Positions 36,902 through 45,263 of a DNA stretch of 64,000 nt are shown one piece after another. The translations under genes and the position numbers were made by a program. This DNA comes from Aquimarina sp. MMG016. GTDB taxonomy: Bacteria; Bacteroidota; Bacteroidia; Flavobacteriales; Flavobacteriaceae. The stretch covers positions 62,001-126,000 of the forward strand of contig NZ_JAGJEA010000012.1 in NCBI RefSeq assembly GCF_018100805.1, given 5' to 3'. Under the pieces are notes generated by a model, which made no database searches, was not told where the DNA came from, and was given only the letters and a program-made list of their open reading frames with translations. How positions within the stretch are numbered: the stretch's first letter is position 1; every line of letters begins with the position of its first letter.

Positions 36902-38350
36902 CTAAGATATCTTTAACAACTCCAACAAATCCTCTATAGTTTCTTTATCTGATGTATTTGTATCAAAAACATATGCAGAAAGCGTTCGGTTTGCCGGCCC
37001 AAATAGCAGTTTTTGCAATTTCTTTTTTCGCTCCTCAGCATTAAAAACATCCAATTTTTCTATAGTGTCATCTATTCGTAAAACCGGACAAGCATATATC
37101 ACTTTGGTATGTAGTTCATTAAACAACCGCTGTAATCGTTTTATAAAATCTGGACGCTCTATTAATGTATGATCTTCACCCAAACAGATTACTGCATTGG
37201 GATAATTGGTAAGCAGGTAGTGCGATAACTGCAACTGCATAAACTCTACTTCTTCTGGATATAATACTCCAGAACGCATCCAATTATGAAGAAATTCTTT
37301 ATTAGAAAACTTTTGACTTTTCTTAAAGATATTCATCACTTCACTAGAACCATATAGCTCTTGCTTTCTGCGAGTAACAACTGCAGATTCCGCCCAAATA
37401 TCCCAACATATATCTGAGGCATGAATTACCTCTCTGTCAAATTTTTGACTCAATTGCTCTGCAACATTAAATTTCTCTTCACTATCCGGGCCTATAAGCA
37501 CTATTGCACCTTCTTTATCCTTAATATTTGCTTTGCAAATCTCCAAGGCTTTTGTGACCTCATCTTCTGCCCACTGCAGAAATCGATCTACAAAAGCTTC
37601 TCCATTATCTGTCAACTTTGCACATTTCCGGATTAGGGCTGCCCCTTTCTTTACCCTAAGTGCATTAAAATGTAGTAAGCCTAAAATTTGCTTTTTATCT
37701 TCTAATTCAGATTTTTCAAAGAGTATCCTATCTAATGCAAGTACATGCGTAAACGCATACACTCCATGAAATACTGCTGAAATCGGCCTTGGGATATCCA
37801 ATCGCACCGGACTATCAAATACTTCTTCTTCTCCATTAGTAAATAAAGGTGCTGTGGATTCAAAATGTTGCCCTAGTGAGAATAGCTTATTATGCGCCAT
37901 CTCATGAACCAGTGCTTGTGCTAATAACACCGGGTTATGCACAGTAGCCCAAACTGCTCCCAATGTATTTTCAGGTTGATGACTGTTAGAACCACCATAA
38001 TTTTTATCATCTGCAATGCCTTTGATCAGCATAGGATTGACAGTTTTTAGAATCTTACTACATTGATCATACACCTCCGGCCAAAGGGCTATTAGCGCTT
38101 CTGCCTCTTGTATACTGGGATGTGTAAAAGGTGCATGCTCAAATTTCTCCAGAAATGCTTCATCCCAATCCAGGTGGCGTAGTGCTACTTTGTTATTAAA
38201 TATTCTAGGTTCTCCCGATTGAGCATCTTCGGTTACCTGGAGATTAGTATTTTTTGCATATTCCAGAAACAGTTTGGTATCACTACCATCGGATTGTGGT
38301 ACCGCCATATGTTCCCATGCTTTTAACTGATATCTTTCTTTAACTTCCAT
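36902..38350 (-). CDS. alpha-ketoglutarate-HExxH peptide hydroxylase-like protein fused to a degenerate P-loop-like domain
   Basis: Residues ~50-260 form a HExxH-type modification domain: LVHEMAHNKLF gives HExxH at His149-His153, and RPISAVFHGVYAF gives the conserved arginine and third histidine (His195). Members of this family are iron/alpha-ketoglutarate enzymes that hydroxylate a beta-carbon of peptides and commonly accompany radical SAM cyclophane enzymes. Residues ~280-480 look like a shikimate-kinase-type P-loop fold (GAIVLIGPDSEEKF), but the Walker A lacks the usual GKS/T. The start overlaps the preceding gene by 11 bases. It is the last gene of the operon. Peptide hydroxylation is inferred from family and neighbours. 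Confidence 0.8.
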   Translation of the reverse strand: MEVKERYQLKAWEHMAVPQSDGSDTKLFLEYAKNTNLQVTEDAQSGEPRIFNNKVALRHLDWDEAFLEKFEHAPFTHPSIQEAEALIALWPEVYDQCSKILKTVNPMLIKGIADDKNYGGSNSHQPENTLGAVWATVHNPVLLAQALVHEMAHNKLFSLGQHFESTAPLFTNGEEEVFDSPVRLDIPRPISAVFHGVYAFTHVLALDRILFEKSELEDKKQILGLLHFNALRVKKGAALIRKCAKLTDNGEAFVDRFLQWAEDEVTKALEICKANIKDKEGAIVLIGPDSEEKFNVAEQLSQKFDREVIHASDICWDIWAESAVVTRRKQELYGSSEVMNIFKKSQKFSNKEFLHNWMRSGVLYPEEVEFMQLQLSHYLLTNYPNAVICLGEDHTLIERPDFIKRLQRLFNELHTKVIYACPVLRIDDTIEKLDVFNAEERKKKLQKLLFGPANRTLSAYVFDTNTSDKETIEDLLELLKIS

Positions 38351-39176
38351 GTTGTAAACCTGCTTTAAATGATTTGGAATCTGTAATTCTTAAGAATTTC
38401 CTTTTACGATACGGAAATCGTTTTCCGGGTGCTCCTTCTGTTGGATAGTTATCCCCTTCTACCCTGATGGTATGCGGGATTGCTGTGGGATCCGTATCAT
38501 ATGCCAATTTTATGATGGGTGTCCTCAATTCACAAATCCCGTGACTGGCACACCATTCTACCGGCCAGGAATACATTTCTGACAACCACAAAGCTTCTTG
38601 TTCATACCCAAAAACCTGAAGTTTATCAAAAAGGGCTTCTTGTAGCGATGCATATCTTTTGCATTGCAAACTACAGCGATGTTGTGTTCCTATGGTCACC
38701 AATAATCGTTGCCAAAAAACACTGGTATCTGACCCAGATGATAAACTAAGTATCTGCCCTTCCTGCTGATAGGCCTTTGTATTCAGTACAGCTTGCCAAA
38801 CATGTTCCTTCCTATTCTTTTCTCTAATGGCTGTAGTACATGCTATACAGCAACTGGATTTTAAGGTGTCAGGATCAGTATGTTTATTGGTTAATAGCAC
38901 TTCATAATACACCGGACCTTTTACATTTTCGTTCCCTAAAAAAGTTGCCTTCACCGTGATTTCCATCGGTGCTGCCAATTCCAGAATTTTAAAATAACTC
39001 CAACCCTCTACGATCAGGTATTGCGAATCCCAATCTCCCTTGACTAATGCTTTTAGCGTTGTAAATATGATCGCTCCGTTGATTTTTTCGAAACGGTTAT
39101 TCCAGGTTTCTTTGGCTTTATCACTCACCCATCCCATCGTCTTAAAGGGCGGGATATTATAGTCTAATACTTCCAT
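38340..39176 (-). CDS. Cys-rich companion of the radical SAM enzyme, unknown family
   Basis: The start is the Met of MEVLDYNIPPFKTMGWV at 39176, which overlaps the radical SAM stop by one base; longer in-frame starts lie within that gene. The 278-residue cytosolic protein has three cysteine clusters, CCIAC (109-113), CSLQC (168-172) and CASHGIC (209-215), plus SWPVEWCASHGICELRTPIIKL. These could bind a metal or an Fe-S cluster. No known family is recognised. Its place between two modification genes suggests a substrate-recognition or electron-transfer partner. Confidence 0.75.
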   Translation of the reverse strand: MEVLDYNIPPFKTMGWVSDKAKETWNNRFEKINGAIIFTTLKALVKGDWDSQYLIVEGWSYFKILELAAPMEITVKATFLGNENVKGPVYYEVLLTNKHTDPDTLKSSCCIACTTAIREKNRKEHVWQAVLNTKAYQQEGQILSLSSGSDTSVFWQRLLVTIGTQHRCSLQCKRYASLQEALFDKLQVFGYEQEALWLSEMYSWPVEWCASHGICELRTPIIKLAYDTDPTAIPHTIRVEGDNYPTEGAPGKRFPYRKRKFLRITDSKSFKAGLQHGS

Positions 39177-40351
39177 TATGATACTTTTTGTTGTTGTGCC
39201 GCCTGGGCAATCAGCGATTGTATAGAAGGGTTGATCCCTTGGCTCCATCCTTCGATCAGTTTTTGTTCTACAAATGGTAATATCCCATGAGTGGATAGCG
39301 GTACTTCGCCTTCGGCAATCATTCGTTCTTCTGTAAGTTCGAAAAGCGTTTTCCACACATTACAATGCTCGGTTCTATTTCTCCAATCTCCTTCTAATGA
39401 AGTACCCGGGCAATGCCCTTTGCACATCGCAAAAAATCGACATCCATTGCATCCCCCATGTTCCTGTGGAGTATGGTATAATGAAATATATCGTGCATAA
39501 GATGGCAGTCCTGATTTTACAAAATCAATCCCTTCCTTATTCGTTCTTCCGCAATTGCTGCGCTGACCATTACCTTCTACTCCACGTACCGCTGAGGTGG
39601 TATAAGGATCACAAGCTTTCCATACACAGCTTAATCCGTGGTCATCTGCTTTTAGTAAGCTTTCGATCTCTGAGAAAATATCAAATCGCAGCTGCTTTAG
39701 CTCACTTTCCAGCTGATGGAAATACAAGAGGGTTTCTGTATTTTCTTTTTCCGTAAGGTGGTATATCGCACGGATACTTTCGCTCTCTACTTCCATCAAG
39801 TGCAATCGTGCTGCACGCACTCCAATCTGATCAAGTTCTTTGATCCAGGCACCCATACGTTTCCGTTTCTCTGCAGTACCCACATTACCTCTGTGTAGGG
39901 TAATGATAATTGAAGGTTTTAGCCCTTCTTTAGCCAATTGAGCAATAGCATCTTCTGATTGTTGGGTTAATTTTCGGGTACGTTCCAGGTTTCCTGCCCA
40001 TCGCACATCGTTCAGGTCACCAGGACCATCTATTGACAACCCTACATTAACCTTATATTTTTTAAACATTGCGATATGCGCATCCGTGATCAGAGAACCA
40101 TTAGTTTGTACAGAATTGCTTCCAAATTGCTCTAACCCCCACGACCATAATTCCTCCAGATCTTCTATTGGTACCAATAACGCTTCTCCACCAAACAAAG
40201 TAAAATCTCCTCCCTCTTGCAGGATTGCTTCTTTCATCTTATCCATATCATATGGCTTGGTGCTTTCTTCCACATCGCGTTGCGGATGCTGGTAACAATA
40301 CTGACAAGCAATATTGCACTTAACCCCCAGCGGTCTTAATTCTACTCCCAT
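39176..40351 (-). CDS. radical SAM/SPASM peptide-modifying enzyme
   Basis: The 391-residue enzyme has the radical SAM motif CNIACQYC (Cys12, Cys16, Cys19), the GGE motif (FGGEALL) and a C-terminal SPASM domain with Cys242, 247, 267, 301, 304, 310, 314 and 330 (GGCNGCRFFAMCKGHCPG), which should hold two auxiliary 4Fe-4S clusters. This is the architecture of FxsB-like and anaerobic sulfatase-maturase-like enzymes that form carbon-carbon crosslinks in peptides. It is 131 bases downstream of the large His-rich protein and coupled to the next gene. Cyclophane formation on His-x-Asp motifs is the favoured hypothesis. Confidence 0.88.
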   Translation of the reverse strand: MGVELRPLGVKCNIACQYCYQHPQRDVEESTKPYDMDKMKEAILQEGGDFTLFGGEALLVPIEDLEELWSWGLEQFGSNSVQTNGSLITDAHIAMFKKYKVNVGLSIDGPGDLNDVRWAGNLERTRKLTQQSEDAIAQLAKEGLKPSIIITLHRGNVGTAEKRKRMGAWIKELDQIGVRAARLHLMEVESESIRAIYHLTEKENTETLLYFHQLESELKQLRFDIFSEIESLLKADDHGLSCVWKACDPYTTSAVRGVEGNGQRSNCGRTNKEGIDFVKSGLPSYARYISLYHTPQEHGGCNGCRFFAMCKGHCPGTSLEGDWRNRTEHCNVWKTLFELTEERMIAEGEVPLSTHGILPFVEQKLIEGWSQGINPSIQSLIAQAAQQQKVS

Positions 40352-40482
40352 AGTTATATTTTTAGTTAATCAAACCCTCAATGAGGGAATTAACAACCTC
40401 GGAGCAAGCTCACGAGGTATGTTTCTGAACATAGTTTTTGTTCTCGAGGCGAGCCTCGGTAAATTAAATCCTCCATGAGGGA
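40352..40482 (-). repeat. hairpin-rich spacer between substrate and enzyme genes
   Basis: On the minus strand four stems are visible in 131 bases: AATCC..GGATT, CGAGGC..GCCTCG, ACCTCG..CGAGGT and CCCTCA..TGAGGG. None has a good U-run. Such a structure often lowers read-through and lets the first gene be made in excess of the enzymes. A similar GAGGCTTACCTC block is seen near 49377. Confidence 0.5.
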
Positions 40483-43164
40483 TTAAAATCCTTCATCAAT
40501 ATGTGCGCTCTTATCGCCATGCACTCCTTTTCCTAAGATATCGGCATGTACTCCCGCATGTGCTTTGATACTCATATGTGCATGTAAACTGATATCATCG
40601 CTCAGGGCGATTTTACTATTCACTCCCGTTTTACCGCTAACACCCAGACTACCGCCTATAAAAGAAGCATCTATATGTGGGCTGGCATCTACATGTGGCG
40701 AATTAGCATCAGCATGTACCGTAGGAGGCATCGTCATATCAAAATGCTGACTCGGATCAATATCCACCAGTTTTACTTTAAATCCAGGAGTCGAGAAAGA
40801 TTCACTGGCATTAATATCTGCATGCTTATTAATCCCCGGAATATCCCAATGGATCCATTTATGGGTATCCCCATGAGTATCTACATGAAAGTCTACCAGA
40901 TGCCCCAAGTCGGCATGAAATTTATGAGACGGAATTCCCGGTTCAATTTTTATCGGAAAATCCACAGTTCCATTGACATGGTAACCAGTCGGTAATTTGG
41001 CTAATTCCTTGAATAAATCTACCACCGGCAGTTTATATACATGGTATAATACACTAACTACAAAATCTCCTCCGGTCAGCAATCCTTTTCCTAAAACCTC
41101 GATATAATTGGCTACTTTAGAGAAATAAGAGGAGAAGATAGATGTAGCTTCGCTTAGTATTTTTTGTTCGATAATGCTAGCCAGATTCTTTAGATCTTTT
41201 AGGTCTGCACCAATATCGTATTTGAACCCAAATTTTGTTCCGTTAAAGTCGAATTTTGCATTTACTGCAGCACTTAGTGCTCCATTTTTAAAAGAGAAAT
41301 CGATCGAGCCATTCATACTATCATTAATATGAATCGTACCCAGGGTCATCCCTCCTATTTTGATTGTTGGTTTACAATCAATACCAATTGCCAGGCTGGT
41401 ATCAAAAGCCATAGTGGTTCCTCCGTTCTTAAACTCTACATCTACCGTATCCTGTAAAAATTTAAGATCTGTTTTCATACTGATATCCAATGCCGTAGGC
41501 GATACCGAAGCATTAACCACTTCTTTGATTCCTAAAACATTGGCATTGACACTAACATCAAAAGCCTCTTTGGTAGTATCAAAGTCAAAATATGCACCCC
41601 CGGCTGTAACGCCATATCCCGCTTGGCCTTTCCCCGTAAGGGAGATATTATTATCTAACAAATGAATAGGATCAATACTCGCTTGTCCACTAATTCCTGT
41701 ACCCTGATTAATCATCAATGCAGAATAGGTATGGAATCCCCAGAAATCAATTGCCGCATTATATCCAATCCCTACCTGGCACTGTGTGCCATCCGGTAGT
41801 TGCTGTGCCTTATCACACCAGTAGAACATCAACTCGTCAAAACTAAAGTCACTCAATACTTTTGGCAATGTGATCCCGCTATCAATCACCGAATCAAAGA
41901 TCACCGGTAGGCTCAGGTTTTTGGTAGCCACATATAATAAGGATGGGTTAGGCAGATCGTCTGTAAACTCCATGGTGATGGCAAATTTCTCATCCAGTTT
42001 TGTCTTTTTCTGCCCCAATAAAAAAGCACCTTCTAGCGTTACACCGGCTCCGGTCTCTACTCCAAAAGAAACATCAAGTCCTACCCCTACATCCTCTAGC
42101 GTTACACCATAGAAATCAAACGGATATATGATCTCGGTATCGCTATTAAGCGCAGCCTGTATGGTTCCTGTACCATCAGAGAAGGTAAAGGAGATCGCTC
42201 CGGTTACTTCTACCTCATTAACATTAGGATTCGCCGGAATCTTGATTGGTAGCTCCAGCGTACCCTCCAGACTTACCGATGGTGTGGAGGTAACGGTCAT
42301 TGCTATCCCAGATAGTACAACCTTGCTAAATCCGGGTAGTGGAAAACTTTTCTCGATCGCCGCTTTGACCTCAAAACTCGTTTTAGTCAGATCAATACTC
42401 ACCTGCACCGGAATATTACTCAGGCTCTTGGCCAGTTCATTCATAATAATAGGCAAAGCAGATGTACCTGCATTAGATTGTACGGATAAAGTAGAGGCAA
42501 ACTCCGCTCCATCTACCACACCGGTTATCCCTGCAATCTTAAGACTATCGTCATCAAAATCAGAAATCACCACCGCAGAATCCGAGAATTCCAGTTCATT
42601 AAATACCGCTAGTTCTTTATCGATATTAGATAGGTTAAACCCTGTGGATACTCCGATACCCAATGCGGCACCCCAAGTACCTGATACATTACGTACATAG
42701 AGTTCTACTTCTCCCCAACTCGTAGTGGCCTCCAGATCGAGGCTATAGTTTTTATCTGTGGTATTGATCGCTGCCTGAAAGGAGATCCCTTTGACCGGCA
42801 GCCCCGAAAGGTTAGATGGCAAACTAAACTGTTTGGACAAAAAGTGTGTTGCCAGGCGATTGATCGTCGACACATCTTTGGTTCCCGCTCCAAAGGTCCA
42901 GGTGATAGATCCGTCTTTTTCTTCTGTAAATCCCCAATTAACGGTAAGATGCACCCCAAACAGGATAAAATCTCCGGTCAGTGTTACCGATGACCCTTTG
43001 CAATCCACCATAGCACCAGTAAAGGTAAGGTCATCCGTTTTAAGTACATTTTTTAAAAAATCATCCACATTGACAGCCGTAACTGCCTTGTTAGGAAAGG
43101 TAATCGTGCCACTCCCTGTGGCTTGCTGTAGCTCTTTGCACAGCATAGAAATGTTGTTACTCAT
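40483..43164 (-). CDS. large beta-rich protein with His-x-Asp tail, putative modification substrate
   Basis: The 893-residue protein has no signal peptide. Residues 1 to ~690 are low in histidine and built of repeated beta segments with GVTLEGAFLLGQ, GISGQASIDPIHLL, TMAFDTSLAIGIDCKP, as in beta-solenoid or lipid-binding proteins. A hydrophobic helix region at ~690-735 precedes the tail. The last 144 residues carry twelve His-x-Asp motifs and end in SAHIDEGF. It is the first gene of the operon with the radical SAM, Cys-rich and HExxH genes. I propose it as their substrate, but a structural partner is also possible. No homologue can be named. Confidence 0.8.
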   Translation of the reverse strand: MSNNISMLCKELQQATGSGTITFPNKAVTAVNVDDFLKNVLKTDDLTFTGAMVDCKGSSVTLTGDFILFGVHLTVNWGFTEEKDGSITWTFGAGTKDVSTINRLATHFLSKQFSLPSNLSGLPVKGISFQAAINTTDKNYSLDLEATTSWGEVELYVRNVSGTWGAALGIGVSTGFNLSNIDKELAVFNELEFSDSAVVISDFDDDSLKIAGITGVVDGAEFASTLSVQSNAGTSALPIIMNELAKSLSNIPVQVSIDLTKTSFEVKAAIEKSFPLPGFSKVVLSGIAMTVTSTPSVSLEGTLELPIKIPANPNVNEVEVTGAISFTFSDGTGTIQAALNSDTEIIYPFDFYGVTLEDVGVGLDVSFGVETGAGVTLEGAFLLGQKKTKLDEKFAITMEFTDDLPNPSLLYVATKNLSLPVIFDSVIDSGITLPKVLSDFSFDELMFYWCDKAQQLPDGTQCQVGIGYNAAIDFWGFHTYSALMINQGTGISGQASIDPIHLLDNNISLTGKGQAGYGVTAGGAYFDFDTTKEAFDVSVNANVLGIKEVVNASVSPTALDISMKTDLKFLQDTVDVEFKNGGTTMAFDTSLAIGIDCKPTIKIGGMTLGTIHINDSMNGSIDFSFKNGALSAAVNAKFDFNGTKFGFKYDIGADLKDLKNLASIIEQKILSEATSIFSSYFSKVANYIEVLGKGLLTGGDFVVSVLYHVYKLPVVDLFKELAKLPTGYHVNGTVDFPIKIEPGIPSHKFHADLGHLVDFHVDTHGDTHKWIHWDIPGINKHADINASESFSTPGFKVKLVDIDPSQHFDMTMPPTVHADANSPHVDASPHIDASFIGGSLGVSGKTGVNSKIALSDDISLHAHMSIKAHAGVHADILGKGVHGDKSAHIDEGF
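40486..40917 (-). repeat. His-x-Asp motif array at the C-terminus
   Basis: These bases encode residues 750-893. HxD occurs at residues 750 (HAD), 760 (HVD), 764 (HGD), 772 (HWD), 781 (HAD), 807 (HFD), 817 (HAD), 824 (HVD), 830 (HID), 873 (HAD), 882 (HGD) and 888 (HID). HAH at 861 and HAG at 869 are variants. Three-residue cyclophane enzymes act on an aromatic or His residue followed two places later by another residue, so each HxD is a candidate crosslink site. Confidence 0.75.
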
Positions 43165-43207
43165 GAGTTATATATTTTGTATGAATATTAAGGGGGTAAG
43201 TATATCC

Positions 43208-43215
43208 GAAAGATA
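43208..43215 (-). promoter_or_regulatory. -7 element of the His-x-Asp operon
   Basis: TATCTTTC on the minus strand differs from TAnnTTTG only in its last base and lies 43 bases before the ATG at 43164, giving a short leader. Confidence 0.4.
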
Positions 43216-43614
43216 TAAGACATCTACCGATATGTTTAATGCTCCACTAATTTCGGGGATTATGTAATCTTAAAATAGCGTATTTATACGTGTTTTTGTT
43301 AGTGGTGAGTTTGGGAGTGGATTAGTATTTGAGAAGTTGGTAATTTTGAGAAGGCGATTTGCAGTTTGTTGTCTAAGACATAATTAAAATTGGTGTACTG
43401 TCCACTAAAAACTTAAAATAGGGAATTTTCCTTTTTTATATAGTTTTTTACATAATTATTTATTGAAAAAATATCTGATTTTTTAATAAATAATTCATTT
43501 TTATTACGAAATAATCAATAAAAAATTCATTTTCTTGCATTATTCATTAATTTTTTTTATTTTATTAAAAATGAAATTCATCTATTTTAATGCTAATTTT
43601 TAAAATTCGAGACA
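43216..43614. promoter_or_regulatory. AT-rich divergent regulatory region with a long palindrome
   Basis: No gene is seen in these ~400 bases between the divergent operon and the thioredoxin-like gene. At 43454-43495 a near-perfect inverted repeat is present, with ATTATTTATTGAAAAAAT opposite ATTTTTTAATAAATAAT and a five-base centre. Similar but weaker AT-rich motifs (AATTCATTTT, TTATTCATTAA) recur up to 43600. These could be operators for either gene. Confidence 0.45.
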
Positions 43615-44064
43615 ATGAAAAGCATATTTATACTAAAAATAATACTATTCCTTTGTTGGGGTAGTAATTCATATAAAGACAAACCTATTTGGCATAATAA
43701 TATTGATGATGCGATACTAAAAAGCAAAATGAGTAATAAAAAAGTATTCATCTATTTTACTTATTCAAAATGTGGACCTTGTCAAAAATTCGAAAAACAC
43801 GTCTGTGCAGACCAAGAATTTATTAAGCTAATGTCATCACAATATGAATTAGTAAAGGTACAACTACAAGGAGGAGCTAATCATAAAAATAATGATGCCT
43901 ATTATTATGAAATGAAAAATAAATATGATGTTCCTACACTCCCTTATTTTATTGTGTTGGATAAAGGAAAACAAATAAGAATCGATAAACCGGAGTACAA
44001 CTCCAAAAAATTTATGCAAAAACTGAGCTCTAATGGGAAAGCAAGAAGAAATAGAGGAAAATAA
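43615..44064 (+). CDS. thioredoxin-family protein
   Basis: The 149-residue protein has a short hydrophobic N-terminus (IFILKIILFLCW) that may be a signal peptide, and a thioredoxin-like fold with CGPC active site (YSKCGPCQKFEKHV) and the cis-proline strand DVPTLPYFIVLD. It is most like small DUF255/thioredoxin_7 reductases that act on surface or periplasmic proteins. Its end overlaps the next gene by 32 bases. It is divergent from the His-x-Asp operon; a role in that system is possible but not shown. Confidence 0.82.
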   Translation: MKSIFILKIILFLCWGSNSYKDKPIWHNNIDDAILKSKMSNKKVFIYFTYSKCGPCQKFEKHVCADQEFIKLMSSQYELVKVQLQGGANHKNNDAYYYEMKNKYDVPTLPYFIVLDKGKQIRIDKPEYNSKKFMQKLSSNGKARRNRGK

Positions 44065-44536
44065 TGTAGCTCTAGCCCTTAAGGAATATAGACTGAAAAA
44101 AATTGATATAATTATTAAATATGTGATAGTAATAATTTCAATAATTACTTTAGGGATTAGTATTTATAAATATAATAAATCAAAAGAAGATCAATTTGTA
44201 AACTTTATGTCTATAGAACGATATACAGTGTATAAAAAACTATGTAATACTCTCTCTTCTATAGCATATAACAATGATTCTATTTCTATTGATAATACTA
44301 AGAAAGAACTATGGAAAATATATCATGGAGAAGTGTTACTTGTCTCCGATGATGATATATATCAAAAGTTAATGGAGTTTACACAAGAACTTGACAAAAA
44401 AGAACAAAACCTTGTTAATAAGGACACATTTGAGGCAAACTTAACAAGGATTACTTATGATATGGTATTACTATGCAAGAATTCTATTGCGGAATCTCAT
44501 AAATTATCTTTTGAAAAATTCAAACCCGGTTACTAG
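44033..44536 (+). CDS. membrane protein of unknown function
   Basis: The 167-residue protein has a cytosolic N-terminus of ~23 residues, one clear membrane helix (IIIKYVIVIISIITLGISIY) and a long mostly helical domain with many lysines and glutamates. Its start lies 32 bases inside the thioredoxin gene in another frame. A short leader frame or a later start cannot be excluded. No family is recognised. Confidence 0.6.
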   Translation: MGKQEEIEENNVALALKEYRLKKIDIIIKYVIVIISIITLGISIYKYNKSKEDQFVNFMSIERYTVYKKLCNTLSSIAYNNDSISIDNTKKELWKIYHGEVLLVSDDDIYQKLMEFTQELDKKEQNLVNKDTFEANLTRITYDMVLLCKNSIAESHKLSFEKFKPGY

Positions 44537-44674
44537 ATCAAACCGGATCTACCTATACCCAAAAAAAACCCTAGACTGGCTCGAATATCTCTTTCGCGAC
44601 AATTCCCACTAGTTCATAGTGCAGCTACCACAAATTTTGCAACCCATAGCCAGCAGGTACAAAAGATAAATAAT

Positions 44675-44682
44675 TACCTTTG
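44675..44682 (+). promoter_or_regulatory. -7 element upstream of GNAT gene
   Basis: TACCTTTG is an exact TAnnTTTG match, 36 bases before the ATG at 44718. Confidence 0.5.
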
Positions 44683-44717
44683 GTTACAACATACTTATAT
44701 CTCCAATAATGTAGAAA

Positions 44718-45164
44718 ATGGAAATAGGATTCAAGCCATATATGATTGAAGATAAAATTGATCTTTTAGAAATGATGACCTCATTTAATGACATTGAGGG
44801 ATATCCTTTTGATCCGAGAATTGGGGAGGAAAACCTATTGCAATTTACATCGAATGAATCATTGGGGAGACTTTATCTAATCCAACAAAAACATCAAAAT
44901 ATCGGATATGTGGTATTGACATTTGGATTTAGTTTTGAATATAACGGTAGGGATGCATTTATTGATGAATTCTATATAAAAGAAAAATATAGAAATCTGG
45001 GAATCGGAAAAATGACCATTGATTTTATAGCATCTGAATCAAAGAAGCTTAATATAAAAGCCATACACCTAGAAGTGGAACCTCATAATGAGAACGCATA
45101 CCAACTGTATTCAAAAAAAGGATTTAAACCCAATGGTAGAACACTGTTGACCAAAACAATATAA
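44718..45164 (+). CDS. GNAT-family N-acetyltransferase
   Basis: The 148-residue enzyme shows the acetyl-CoA loop motif RNLGIGKMTIDFI with IDEFYIKEKY before it and a C-terminal NENAYQLYSKKGFKPNGR. It transfers an acetyl group to an amine; the substrate is not predictable. It is monocistronic, followed by a short unannotated gap. Confidence 0.9.
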   Translation: MEIGFKPYMIEDKIDLLEMMTSFNDIEGYPFDPRIGEENLLQFTSNESLGRLYLIQQKHQNIGYVVLTFGFSFEYNGRDAFIDEFYIKEKYRNLGIGKMTIDFIASESKKLNIKAIHLEVEPHNENAYQLYSKKGFKPNGRTLLTKTI

Positions 45165-45263
45165 TATACTAACTACTATTGGTGTTGATAATGAGCAAAC
45201 CATACATCAGCGCATGGCAACAACAGAAAGAGGAATACAATTAAAAATCAGTTTAGTATACCT

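Noticed and set aside
39177..39356. Longer start of the Cys-rich companion, 60 residues upstream
   Set aside because: It would lie fully inside the radical SAM gene and reads as out-of-frame sequence. The Met at 39176 gives the usual one-base overlap.
39397..39756. Plus-strand frame opposite the radical SAM gene
   Set aside because: It mirrors the SPASM region in antisense and shows no protein-like pattern. The cysteine motifs fix the true frame on the minus strand.
42128..42700. Long plus-strand frame inside the large His-x-Asp protein gene
   Set aside because: It is Ser/Thr/Pro-rich and has no domain or initiation context; it is the antisense shadow of a longer, well-formed frame.
43430..43610. 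CRISPR-like AT repeats
   Set aside because: The repeated units are irregular and without spacers of even length; one long palindrome and AT bias explain them.
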